From: Timema cristinae
Lineage: Eukaryota > Arthropoda > Insecta > Phasmatodea > Timematidae
Assembly (NCBI GenBank): GCA_039000515.1
Contig: JBCFYV010000012.1
Span: 8,550,287 to 8,614,286 of the forward strand
Length of the DNA: 64,000 bases
Direction: 5' to 3'
Shown here: one piece after another, positions 34,461 to 45,500 of the stretch
How positions within the stretch are numbered: position 1 is the stretch's first letter
Layout of the letters: each line of letters begins with the position of its first letter
Notes under the pieces: generated by a model
What the model was told of the DNA's origin: nothing
Seen by the model: the letters and a program-made list of their open reading frames with translations, nothing else
Database searches by the model: none
Program-made: the position numbers and the translations under genes

Positions 34461-36474
34461 CACGGTGGTTCTTTTTAATTTGGCACAGCAAAATATCTTA
34501 AAAAAACTATTTCATACACAGTTTCTTATATTTGGAACGCTGACAAAATGATCATTTATTTTCGATTTATTGGATCTTCAAGGTCATCTCAAGGTCAATT
34601 ATTGTTTTTAAAATGGCACCCTGAATTTTTTATTGTAGACTTTTATTCTACGGGAAAAACAAGCAACTTTTATCTTAAACTTTTTTTTTTACCTGACGTC
34701 TATTTTATTGATATTTATTGAAGTAAAAAAATACGTTTGATGTTTTTGGACCCCCCCCCCCTTTTTTTTGCCAATTAGAATATAGAGTGTAAACAATATT
34801 AATACGAGCAAAGTGCTCTCACAAACAGAAAACAAACGTTCGTTCATAAGGGTCGAAATGTTAAATTTTAACATTGTTTGAAATGATTACCTTACTATTT
34901 CAATATAATTTCCCATTAGCTTGATTAAAGAATTGTGAATATTTAATAGAATTTCTCACTCATTATCTCTGCAAGCAATTCTAATGTATTCCATCATATT
35001 CTCTGGCGTTGTTAGTACATTATGGTATACTCTATCTATTAGGTAACCCTATAAGAAAAAAATCTGGTGATGTTAAACCTGGTGATTGAGCAGGCCAACT
35101 AAATGAACAACCTCTACCGATCCAGTGAACTTTGCAATTTTGATCTAATACTTGTCGTGCAGCTCTGGAATAATGGGCAGGGGCACCATCATGCTGAAAC
35201 TACATGTTCTATCTCTCTTGTAGGCTTAAGTTTTCTAGCATCAAAGGCAATCCTTGATCTAGAAAGTTTCTATATTTGTTTCCATTCAATGTATCACCAA
35301 TAAAAAAGGGACAAATCAATTTGTTTCCGATAAATCCACACCAAAGTTTCAGAGTCCAAAGGCACTCTCTTTCAACTTCGCGCAGCCACCGTGGATTTTT
35401 TGCACTCCAATAATGTTTGTTGTGTCGGTTGACTTTCCCATGATTCGTAAAGCTCGATTCATCAGAGAATAATATTTTAAGAAAAAGGGTTTCTATTCAT
35501 TCTTACTTTTTCAATTGCCCATTGATAGACTGTCACTAGATTGAGAAACTCTTCTTCATGAAGCTCTTGATGCAACGACATATGGTAAGGATGGAATTTA
35601 TGATGCTTCAATATTTTGAGCACACTACTTTTGAATAATCCTAAATCACCAGAAATCGACGAAAACCTACATGAGGATTATGAGTTATTGTGGTTAGGAC
35701 AGCGATCTCATTATGCTCATCCGCTACAGTTGCTCGGTGACTCATTTTTTCGCACGAACACTTTCATTTTACACAACTTCTTTACTACACTATAAACAGA
35801 TTTACGTGATGGTGCATTTCTCTCGGGAAAACGATCAACGTAGGCTAGAGTAGAATAGCACCATTAACTTTTCTTCTACATTCACCATGAATTAAAAAAA
35901 AAAAAATCAGCCACAGAATAATACTCCGTAGCTTACAATACGTAGATTTACAATAAATGAAAGTACAACACGTTATGAAGAACAGTGTATTCTGTTCAGT
36001 GTGAACGTTTATTCAAAAGAATAGAAATGTTAAATTGGTCCACTTATTATGTAAAAAAAATAGGTAGACCAAATTAAAATTTCTACTCGTATGAACGAGC
36101 GTTTGTTATTTTGTTTGTGAGAGCGTTTTGCTCATATTTGTTTACACTCTAGATTCTAGTAGGCAGTGAAATTAAACAAAAACCTCATATGTATTCCTTT
36201 ACTTTATTAAATATAATAAAAAATAGATCTCGGGTAAAAAACTGTCTCAGATAAAAGTTGCTTGTATTTTTTTGTAGAAAACGATTCTGCAATAAAAACG
36301 CAGTCTCTCATTTAAAAATGACCTTGATATGATCTTGAAGCTATCCACTAAATCAAAAATAAATTATTTCATTTTGTCAGCGTCTAAAAACCAAGTAACT
36401 TAGTATGAAACTTATTTTTTCTTAAATACGTTTTTTAAAGATATTTCGTTGTGCCAACTTAAAAAGGCACCCTG
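34461..36474 (-). mobile_element. Tc1/mariner-like element with ~200-bp TIRs
   Basis: The left end CACGGTGGTTCTTTTTAATT and the right end (reverse complement CAGGGTGCCTTTTTAAGTTG) begin inverted repeats. They continue for about 200 bp through GGCACA, GCTGACAAAATGA, a TCAAGGTCAT block and GCAACTTTTATCT. A decayed transposase lies between them on the minus strand. The TA duplication expected for the superfamily is not clear at both ends. Confidence 0.85.
34880..35885 (-). pseudogene. mariner-like DDE transposase, DD41D spacing, inactivated
   Basis: Read on the minus strand with several frame changes. The N-terminal part includes LKILKHHKFHPYHMSLHQEL (about 35570-35640). The first catalytic aspartate lies in NIILFSDESSFTNHGKVNRH (about 35425-35480), the second in FQHDGAPAHYSRAARQVLD (about 35150-35205), and the third in SPGLTSPDFFL (about 35055-35090). 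Forty-one residues separate the second and third aspartates, as in the DD41D (rosa-type) group. WIGRG lies between them. Stops follow NLSLQER and in the C-terminal part. Full proteins of this superfamily are about 340 residues; no intact frame longer than a fraction of this remains. Confidence 0.8.
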
Positions 36475-36937
36475 TTTATATAATATATTATATTTATAAA
36501 ATAGTAGAATGCTTTTCAAGCTAACAACATAAGTGGTTTGCCTTTTCTAAAGGTTTCTTTTCACTAGCATTCTTACCTAGTAAAACTGATAGATCACTAT
36601 TGCTTGCAGTGTTTAGCATTTTGGGTTGATCACCCTGTATACTGACTGACATGACGTATCTCTGCGTGCTTTCGACCTATTAAATATTGGACTCTGTATT
36701 CTTAGATGCGGTTAATTTACATGAAACCCTACCATTGGTAATCACCACTTTCATTATCTTTAGGAGCTCGAGTGTGGATCTGAGAAACAACCCTACGACT
36801 TTTAGATTCGAAACAAATATCTGAAGTATGTATTTATTTTAAATAAGCTTTTTCTCTTTGGAAAGGGGGAAGTGTTTTTAACTCCATCTTGGACTCTGCG
36901 TGGCTCTTGTTAGATTACAATGTTTTTGTTTTTTATG
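36475..36937. other. no gene seen
   Basis: AT-rich sequence between the mariner right end and a SINE fragment. Confidence 0.4.
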
Positions 36938-37155
36938 TCCTCCACGTCTTAATACCCGCCCGATATATCTGCATATTTACGTTAATAGGGTAGAGATGAT
37001 AAAGCTTTACTTTAGAAAAAGTGTATCCGCACTAGCGTGATGGCGAGGTGAAAACTTGTAAATACACCCGATCAAGATTCCAACCCTGACCTTGTCGTTA
37101 CCGGAAATTAAGCATATTCGAGTGTGATGTAACTCCACTGGACCACCGATGTGAG
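36938..37155 (-). mobile_element. SINE family B, minus strand, third head variant
   Basis: The tail is read from CCACGTCTTAATACCCGCCC and ATATTTACGTTAATAGGG. Further in, the minus strand gives GTCAGGGTTGGAATCTTGAT, a B box close to that of head type 1. At the far end CGGTGGTCCAGTGGAGTTA is a plausible A-box region. The centre of the usual body is missing. Confidence 0.55.
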
Positions 37156-37381
37156 TTAGGGTGAATTTTTGATGATTTTTGACTTTATAACTCAGGTTTT
37201 GAGGTGCTTTCCCTACTGAGAAATCTGATTTTGGCTGGTTACCACATTTTATGTATTGTCTCTCCTTCCAACTCCACAATCCTCTCCATGTGGTAAATAG
37301 TAATCCTGTGCCAATCCATATTTTCAATTTCGAATCAAATCCTAACTATGGCTAGCTAACTCGAATCGAATATCATGCCTA

Positions 37382-37680
37382 TAGTCGTCAAATTAGAAGA
37401 AAAAAACATTAATCGGTAAAGATCTGAATTTGGGTACACATGCTTTTTACGGCTTCCCATTGAACATACTAAAAGTCCCCATCAATATCTGTTGCGCTTG
37501 AGCCGCCATCTTGGAAAAAAGGTACACTTTTTCTGTTTTTGCCTAAATCTCGGCAACTATAACTGACACGAAATAATAGTTCAGATAAAAAATATAGTTT
37601 ATTAAACTGCCTATTAAAAAGCTTAATAACATTTTTTGTATCTCCAATACTTCAGCTGTAATCCTACATCAAATAGAGAA
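37382..37680. repeat. left terminal inverted repeat of the PIN-CXC element
   Basis: Matches the reverse complement of 39430-39740. The match is nearly continuous for about 230 bp, with an indel near the outer end (the left lacks about 10-15 bp). Confidence 0.85.
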
Positions 37681-37831
37681 GAAAGTCTCCTGAGCTCTTG
37701 AAACTGTTGTGCAAATGGTTTTTTGCAGCTTCATGACCTGTAAAGATTATGAATAAATGACAAATCATTAAATTCATTGAAAATTGTGCTAGTATTTCTT
37801 AGATATGTGAAAGTTAGTCTATTTTTACCAA

Positions 37832-39260
37832 TTAAAATCGTTGCATGCTACTCGTACTAAGTGTAGCATTGTCTGAAACCCAATCGTCTAGTGAAAGTGG
37901 TTCATCGGGGTTAGCATCGTCGAAGTCGTCGTAATCAATTTGGCTGTGAGGCACGTTGAAAGGTTCCTCATAAAACTCCCTCTCAATAGAACTATCGTCT
38001 TCAATGTCGAGATTTCTGTTTGAGTTCAAACACGCGATACCTTGGCAATGTCCACAAATAGCTGCGCATTTTAGTCCGACTTTCTGGCATCCACAAGATG
38101 AGGTACATCCCTTTTTACAATTGCATGAGAGTAACGAGATCACGGAATCTGGAGAAGGAACCTCCAGTGTCCGAATAGGGTCAAGGAAATCATGGACTTT
38201 CCTTCATCCCCACAGTTCGGGAGATTTTTCATATCCACGCCATTTCTGGACTTGCTGATAAAAACGAAACGAGTGTTGCTGGGCGGCTACAGCCGTAGGG
38301 GGTAACAATTCTAGATTTGGCTTACTTTTGTACGCGAATTTTCTGAAGGTGTGATAACGATGTCGGTTTAAAGATCTCTCACTAGCAGGAGCATTATATA
38401 CAGATAAGAAAAAAACGTTCTCCAGCGGGAGAAATTTCTTTGTGAGTGGCATTAGCATCTTACGATATCTTGCAAATCATCTCGTTGCTCCAACAATTTT
38501 AAACATTTTCGTTTACCTTTTTGGAAAAGACATGATGTGGTATCACACCCAGTGAAGGCATGTGCAAACAAAATATAATCCTGAATCCCTTCATGTGATT
38601 GCAAGGGACGCGAAGAGTAAATTTTTCGCTCAATTTTTCCCTTTCCTGGTTTCGTGAAGTAAATATTTCTTTCCTGTGGGGCCGTTGCAGTTAGTAGAAC
38701 GAGGAGATCAATATAGTCTTCAACAATGACGACATTTGTGGATGGAGATAATTCTATTGCTGTCTCGACGATAAAGGTATCAGCATCGTCTTGAGCTTGT
38801 CTGACCTCAAACCCTTAATTTCGAAATTTCTCCGATAACATTGAAATCAATCTAGATTTGTTTTTATCGCTACCCAAAAGCTTTTCTTGTGTTACTGTAG
38901 CGATCATAGTATCATAGAAGATTATGTCAGCACTAGAATGCTTTATAGCACGACGACGCTGTCCAGTTTTTTTGGTGCTGCTGGAGCAATCGGTGTAGCC
39001 ATCAAAAACGATTACGGATCTCGCTCCGAAATAGTTTTTTATGTAATCTACTTATGCTGGACTCGTATGTCTGATTTTGATGCCATCCACGCGATGTAGA
39101 AGATATCCGCCGTCAATGACATGTATGCAATCCACGTGATTTATATTTTTGCGTGATTCTTTGGAAATGTCATACAAAGCAGACTTTATTGTTTTTCGCA
39201 TACCCGCCTCATTAGAAAAAGCAAGTGGAAATGGAGCCAGGATCATCCCCAACTACCCTT
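37832..39260 (-). pseudogene. PIN/FEN1-like nuclease-fold protein with C-terminal CXC domain, decayed
   Basis: Read on the minus strand. The order is APFPLAFSNEAGMRKTIKSA (about 39180-39245), VIDGGYLLH (about 39095-39121), VFDGY (about 39000-39014), QAQDDADTFIVETAIEL (about 38755-38805), IVEDYIDLLVLL (about 38690-38728) and FTGCDTTS (about 38530-38555). A middle region follows (LPPTAVAAQQHSFRFYQQVQ, 38260-38320). Last is a tesmin/TSO1-type cysteine cluster, CNCKKGC then CGCQKVGLKC and CGHCQG (38035-38125). The repeated aspartates at strand ends fit a PIN/FEN-like metal site. This arrangement matches an uncharacterised multicopy protein family I have seen in arthropod genomes. In-frame stops fall near 39026 and 38815, with a frameshift near 38460 and a further stop near 38205. 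The biochemical function is not known to me. Confidence 0.7.
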
Positions 39261-39429
39261 GTGCTAATCGACATGATTCTTTCGCAAGTCTGAAACGGAT
39301 CATGGCAGGCAAGCCAGTTTTGACCTGCTAGGGACCCGCCATATAATGTCTCTCCCTTCTCTCTCTCTCTCTGTCTGCCTGTCTGTCTGAAACAAAAAAG
39401 GCAAATTGAGGGCAAAAATATAAATAACT

Positions 39430-39740
39430 TTGATATTCAACGTCGGATTACAGGTAAAGTATTCAGATACAAAAAATGTGAATAAGCTTTTTTATAGGCA
39501 GTTTAATAAACTATATTTTTTATCTGAACTATTTTTTCGTATCAGCTATAGTTGCCGAGATATAGGCAAAAACAGAAAAAGTGTACCTTTTTTCCAAGAT
39601 GGCGGCTCGAGCGCAAAAAATTTTGATGGGGACTTTTAGTATGTTCAATGGGAAGCTGTAATAAGCATGTGTACCAAAATTCAGAACTTTACCGATTAAT
39701 GTTTTTATTTGTCGAAAATTGGTCTAATTTGACTGGACTA
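39430..39740. repeat. right terminal inverted repeat of the PIN-CXC element
   Basis: Reverse complement of the left repeat. It contains CCAAGATGGCGGCTCGAGCG, a CCAT-type box that on either strand would face into the element. Confidence 0.85.
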
Positions 39741-39742
39741 TA

Positions 39743-40917
39743 AACATTTTTTCGAATCGAATATAGTACTAAATTAATTTCATCAAATAGAATCCTAGTC
39801 GAATCCTATGCTTAGAAAAATTGTATCAAATACTTTATTTTATAAATAAGTTCAAAGCTGAGTCAAATAATTTATTTTAGCCTTACTGTGATAATATTTC
39901 AAATAGAATCTGTGTTGAATATTGTGTTTCAGAATCCAATCCGATGATAAAATATTTCATTAAATGTTGATAAATATTTTAGACACATTTTAGCTTTATA
40001 AATAATGTAATAAATAGCACTAATATTAAAAAGTGAAAAACTAAAGAAAGATTGCACCAGTTTTTTAATCATAACACAAAATATTCACTGTCACAAACAA
40101 TTGTACTCCACGTCATTCCTTTACGACCTGAAACTCAAGCTAATTTCTTTTTTCACCCTAACATGCAAATGGTTTCCCACTTCATTTTGACAACTTTGTC
40201 AAGTTTGTATGAAAGTCAGAATTGAAAATTTAGTGGTATTGAACGTGGCCGCAATGTTAGATTAGGAGGGTTCAATCAAAGGCTTGTGGCCTTGAAAATA
40301 AACACTGGCATGCACACGAGTGTCTAGCTTTTTGGTTGGTCACATAATTTTATTTACAATTCAACTGGTAGGTGATTTTACCAATACCACAAGATTTTTT
40401 TTTATCATGATTACTTTGCGAAAGTGATTTAAATAAAAACCGGGTTTAATTCTTAGCTTTAACGTTATTTTCGAATTTGTCTACTACCCGTCCTCTCCCA
40501 CTCCCCCACGTTGAAAACCACTTTTATAAAGTGGGTAAAAAATATGGAAATTTTTTCTGGAAAACCTGATGAAATAAGCTTAAAGAATTTTATATTTAAA
40601 AAATATTGGCAACCCTGAAATAGAGACTATCTATCCATCGTAGGGGTGATGAAGTGGTGGTAACTGAAAGCTGGCATAAGCACTAGATCTACTTTCATGT
40701 ATCCGTTCGCCAAACTATATGATATGTAAGACTATATGTTAAGCTGCCGTCACTTTGTTAGATAAAACTTTCACAACAAATAAGTTTGATTCTTTATTTC
40801 TTTAAGCGTTTTTTATATTATTCAAACACAAACTTATGAAAATAACCTTTTGGATGTTTCTTTTTTGTATTAGTGGCATATGTAGTTCACTTAAAAATGT
40901 TTTGTAAATAATAGCTT
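39743..40917. other. AT-rich stretch without gene
   Basis: The words CGAATCGAATAT and GAATCCTA recur at 39750-39960 and also left of the element (37325-37375), suggesting a decayed host repeat into which the element inserted. No gene was seen. Confidence 0.4.
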
Positions 40918-41185
40918 ATAATTATTATATTATTAGCACGCGTCTTACTACCCATTCGGTTATACGCACTTACGCTAATGTTAATGGTAGGGTGATTGTG
41001 AGATGAAATGAGACCTACAGTTAACGTGGAATCCGAACCACGGGGGAGGCTGGCATTCCCACATTCAAGATTCTTGTCAGAGGTGAAGGAAGGCTTGGTA
41101 ATCAGATAAATCTTTGCCGGACGAGATTGAACCGCCGCAGCATAGAAGTCTGACCTTTACCAGACCACCAGTCCAATAGCTTATA
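40918..41185 (-). mobile_element. SINE family B (head type 2), minus strand
   Basis: The tail is ATTAGCACGCGTCTTACTAC and GGTTATACGCACTTACGCTA. The body is GTGGAATCCGAACCACG. The head region on the minus strand reads ACTGGTGGTCTGGTAAAGGT with a B-box-like GGCGGTTCAATCTCGTCC. It corresponds to the copy at 30014. Confidence 0.8.
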
Positions 41186-42546
41186 AAAGGCTGCCAAATA
41201 AAATAATAAACCGATAATCAGGTTGTTCATGACGTCATACGAACTGTATCGGTTGTGTTTACAAAAAAACCTTTTATTTTAAACTAATATTTTGTGTGGC
41301 TCTTTCTCTAAGTTATACAAAAACCTTTACTTATTTAATAATCTATGGTGGCCATTTATAATAAGATAGATTTGAGAGTATAATACTTTTAAGTGTATTA
41401 TTTCATGTACTATACTATCTTTTGTAGCCATGAAACCAAAAATATAATGATTTTATTAATAAGCCTATTTTTTGATCACGATAAATCCGTCAATACAGTT
41501 ATTCTTAGGGAAATCTTATTAGAAGCGTTTATTAACACTTTTTATTGAGAATTTAGTATTACTAAGAAAATAATAACTATTTCCACATAGGTTAACTTAA
41601 GTACCTTTAACCAATGTTTGCAATATCAATCTTATGTTAGCTGTCGGTGACCATCACTCTTACGTTGGAAATACTGTAGCTGTGACGACACTTGACTTCT
41701 GCACTTACAACACATACCTATTGGATTCTACTAGAAATACTTGAATGACTGTTACCGAGACTAATATGGTCGTGATGTAAACGGGTTAGTGGTTGTATTA
41801 GGCATTCACGACTAAGTTTACCTGGATGACAGCTTGAAATGTTACTAGAAGTAATCCCTAATATATCACTACGCCAACAGCTGACATCTATCACTTTGGA
41901 TGACTGTAATGAAAACAGTTGGTAATATATTAATGTGATAGTTAAACACAGTAATTTAGGCCAATATTATTTATATATTTATTTGAGGTCGGACACAAAG
42001 TTTATTTATAGTTTTATTCCCCTTAAAAAAATATTAACACCACTTTCACAAAAACTTCTAACGAACACAGCTTCAAAATGGCGGCTGACGAATCTAAACC
42101 ATATGATTGAACATGACGGTAAACAAGTTTTTTAGAATGATTCAGACACGCAGTTGATGAAAATATTTTATTCAGTTAAATATTTCAAAATACGATAAAA
42201 TAATCATAAAATCATTTATTGTATGTACAAAAATGACAACAATTTTCTCTTTTCCAAGTAAATACGATGCCTTATTAAAATATATTGATGTGTGCACTAT
42301 ATTACACAAAATAAGTAACGTTCCAAAACGAAAAATAAGTACTTTTAATTCCGTTTAAAATACTGTTTCGAGTTGGATAAAAAGAAATTATTAAAAAAAT
42401 GAAATAGTATGAGAAAACTTAATTTACGTTATTTTAAATGTAATATATAACAGGTAATTAAAGATATTTACATTTATAACAAAACTGTGATCTTTTACAA
42501 GTGTTGGCAACCCAAAACCTAAACAAATGATTTTCGAACTGTCATC
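41186..42546. other. AT-rich stretch without gene
   Basis: No recognisable coding or repeat signal before the assembly gap. Confidence 0.45.
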
Positions 42547-42984
42547 NNNNNNNNNNNNNNNNNNNNNNNNNNNNNNNNNNNNNNNNNNNNNNNNNNNNNN
42601 NNNNNNNNNNNNNNNNNNNNNNNNNNNNNNNNNNNNNNNNNNNNNNNNNNNNNNNNNNNNNNNNNNNNNNNNNNNNNNNNNNNNNNNNNNNNNNNNNNNN
42701 NNNNNNNNNNNNNNNNNNNNNNNNNNNNNNNNNNNNNNNNNNNNNNNNNNNNNNNNNNNNNNNNNNNNNNNNNNNNNNNNNNNNNNNNNNNNNNNNNNNN
42801 NNNNNNNNNNNNNNNNNNNNNNNNNNNNNNNNNNNNNNNNNNNNNNNNNNNNNNNNNNNNNNNNNNNNNNNNNNNNNNNNNNNNNNNNNNNNNNNNNNNN
42901 NNNNNNNNNNNNNNNNNNNNNNNNNNNNNNNNNNNNNNNNNNNNNNNNNNNNNNNNNNNNNNNNNNNNNNNNNNNNNNNNNNNN
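42547..42984. other. assembly gap (N)
   Basis: 438 undetermined bases. The long apparent open frame across it is an artefact of the Ns. Confidence 1.
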
Positions 42985-43384
42985 ACGTTAACTAATCAAT
43001 GTTTGTAAACAAATGAATCTCAAACATGTATTGTTATTTCCCATCTATACGGTCCCCCAACTCCCTTTCTTCCCTTTATCCAAACTTCACAATTATGATT
43101 TTAAATAGCCATAGATAATACAAAACGATACCGCGTTTAAAATATGCTCAGCGCCATCTATCGAGTTATTAAGTACTAAACGTTAAAGCCACTTTAGTAA
43201 AAAATAATATTTCTATTTGATTTCATCACAGTATTATACCAAACTGCTTACGACAGTTACGACAATTTTGTCAATTACCTTAACAGGGTGAAAAGACAGA
43301 GCTTAATTAGCTGAATGTAATCATTTTTAATAACTTCAAGATAAATGTGCCTAAAATAGCTCGGGAACAGAATTTATTAAGATC

Positions 43385-43735
43385 AGTAGGCCGAGTTGTT
43401 ATGCCGGACGACCGTCTAAAAGTTATTTTTTTTCTATCCCTCGGAACAGTACTTTTTTCTGGATGTAAGGTACCCTATGTCCTTTTCTGTACCCCTCGGG
43501 AACAGTACTTTTTTTTTCTAGGTGAAAGGTACCTACCTTATGTCCTTTTCTGTACCCATGACAATGTGTATGTGAAATTTCATGATGATCGGTTGAGTAT
43601 CTTAGGCGTGATCTGTACCCATGCAAATGTATATGCGAAATTTCATGATGATCGGTCGAGTAGTTTAGGTGTGAAAACGTAACAAACAAACAAACAAACA
43701 AACTCACATTCGCATCTATAATATTAGTTAGGAAA
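43385..43735 (+). mobile_element. 3' end of an RTE-like LINE or related SINE
   Basis: The block GAAATTTCATGATGATCGGT is present twice (about 43572 and 43637), followed by GAGTAGTTTAGGTGTGAAAA, CGTAACAAACAAACAAACAA and CTCACATTCGCATCTATAAT. This ending is widespread in arthropod RTE-type retroposons. Earlier, GGAACAGTACTTTTTT also occurs twice (about 43444 and 43499), so the region contains small direct duplications. No open RT frame is present. Confidence 0.7.
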
Positions 43736-44978
43736 ATTAGCTTACAAATGAAGCTATCGTAGCCCCACAGGAAGAGGATGTTGTTTGACCTAAGATTACA
43801 CGAAATAAATGATATAAAATATTATTTTTATTATTTAATTTTATCCTCATACATTTACCACATTAATATTGAAGTGTTTATAAATTTTTTCCCTAAATAT
43901 TGTTGCTGTACAGATACCAGTGTAAGCTATGTATCAAGTTGCTATGACAACCAGGTAGGGTCAGTGAAGTTGCTATTAGCATACAAATACCCAGTAGTCC
44001 GGAGAGTGTGAAAGTTTCGTGCATATGAGTAATACGTTTGTATTAACCACCCCCTTCTCCGTAAGTCTAGCTAATATTACATTATATTTATTTAGAAAAT
44101 GTGAGAGTTTTATAGGATAATTTCATAGTACTGTGTGTAAACGATATTTCTTATCATAATAAAGTTATCATATCCATATCAACAAAAGAAATGGTATGTG
44201 TGCAAAATACGCAGCCTTATTATAATGTGTTTGTAAATGGTCCCTTTTATTAAAAAAAAAAAGCTGATTGTACCTCATGTTTATCTTTTCTGCTGATGTT
44301 CTTTGGGCACTTATTTAAATAAGAAAATAGTAATGGTCCTCTCAACATTTGTTTTATTGAATAATACATAGGTTTACCATAGAGAAAGGGATACATTTCT
44401 CTATGGTTTTATGAAGCTGTGGTGTATAACAGGTTTTCTTAAGTTTATATACATTTATACCATCACTTTGGTCTTTGAATCATCTAGATGTGATAGATTT
44501 TTCAACTATAGTTTTTTCTTATCCATAGTTAGTATTGTGATAAAGTATAATACTGTACGTTCATAAAGGCCTATATGAACGCGTTATACCGGTTTCTAGA
44601 CAGTAAAATGATCAAGTATTGATTTTGTAGCAATTATTGCTCCAAGTCAAAACAAAATGGGCAAGTCAATCATAATCTCACCGACCAGGCTAGGCACCTC
44701 GAATAACAACACTTCTGGCCACATGAACAACACGCGAACGACTGCTAACGCTGAGCTAAAGCCGCGTCTCGCTGCTAGAGATCACCATCCTGCTAAATGC
44801 CACCACAACAACAATAACGAGAATAGAGTAGAAAATGATAGTATCTGCCAGGCCTTACCAGAAGAAAGTAGAAGTTTCGAGTGCCGCGCGCATCCCCCCC
44901 CCCCTTTCTGTGTGTTTACCTCAGTGATCCCCACCATTTTGTGATCCCGTCTCTCTTGTTCGACGAGTGTGTGCACCA

Positions 44979-45073
44979 TATATAAGACCGTCCGTCAAGT
45001 AAGACTCCACTCTTGGACTAGGCTTGGACACTGTTTGGACGAAGCGGAGGCTTCAAGGACATATTGATATAAT
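44979..45073 (+). promoter_or_regulatory. possible TATA promoter and non-coding first exon
   Basis: TATATAAG at 44979-44986 lies about 25-30 bp upstream of a possible start in CGTCAAGTAAGACTCC. The following 65-70 bp end at a donor-like AT|GTAAGG (45073/45074). The first coding exon of the P450 is preceded by a good acceptor at 48339, so this could be its 5' untranslated exon, 3.3 kb away. Alternatively it is an LTR or an unrelated TATA-like run. No transcript evidence is available. Confidence 0.25.
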
Positions 45074-45204
45074 GTAAGGAGAAATTCATTTTTGGCGTAA
45101 ATTTAGATATTGTAACTTTTCAAAATTCTTGTTTGATCATTCTTTCTTTTTTAAATATAATTATTGAAGTCTTGTATGAATCTTCGTTCTTTTGCAGAAC
45201 ATTG

Positions 45205-45500
45205 GGTTTAACTTTATTTATCTCACATTTGTGAGTTGTGTTTGCAATATGAGTTTAGTAAATATTTTTGTGGGAAAGTGGTTATAACTTTAAGTCAGAA
45301 CTTGTCAAATGTTAGTAAAGCTAGGCGTTACGCTTGACAGTTATACATATTAAATTAACTTTATTTATCTCACATTTGTGAGTTGTGTTGCAATATGAGT
45401 TTTGGAAATATTAATGTGGGAAAATTGTTTACTACATTTATGCCTGAAACTTTCAAAGTGTTAGTAAAGTTAGGAAGCTTCCTTGACATTTTTTAAAAGT
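45205..45500 (+). repeat. tandem duplication of ~150 bp
   Basis: AACTTTATTTATCTCACATT followed by TGTGAGTTGTG and CAATATGAGTTT occurs at 45208 and again at 45356. Each is followed by GTTAGTAAAG and a CTTGACA phrase. A third, weaker echo lies near 45530-45580. CTCACATTTGTGAG is a small palindrome inside. Confidence 0.75.

Larger units (their letters stand above)
37382..39740 (-). mobile_element. TIR element carrying a PIN-like/CXC gene
   Basis: Long inverted repeats of about 300 bp face each other. The left runs from TAGTCGTCAAATTAG through ACATTAATCGGTAAAG, CCCATTGAACATACTAAAAG, GAGCCGCCATCTTGGAAAAA and AGTTTATTAAACTGCCTAT to about 37680. The right is its reverse complement from about 39430 to 39740. 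The outermost bases GACTA/TAGTC are flanked by TA on both sides (37380-37381 and 39741-39742), consistent with a TA duplication, although the local TATA makes this ambiguous. The only coding signal inside is the minus-strand gene at 37832-39260. No DDE, hAT or piggyBac transposase motif was seen. Confidence 0.8.

Noticed and set aside
42527..42991. 154-codon open frame
   Set aside because: It spans the run of Ns.
44657..44944. 95-codon frame as a host exon
   Set aside because: Low-complexity composition with no recognisable domain, and an opposite-strand frame overlaps. It could be part of a promoter region or repeat.
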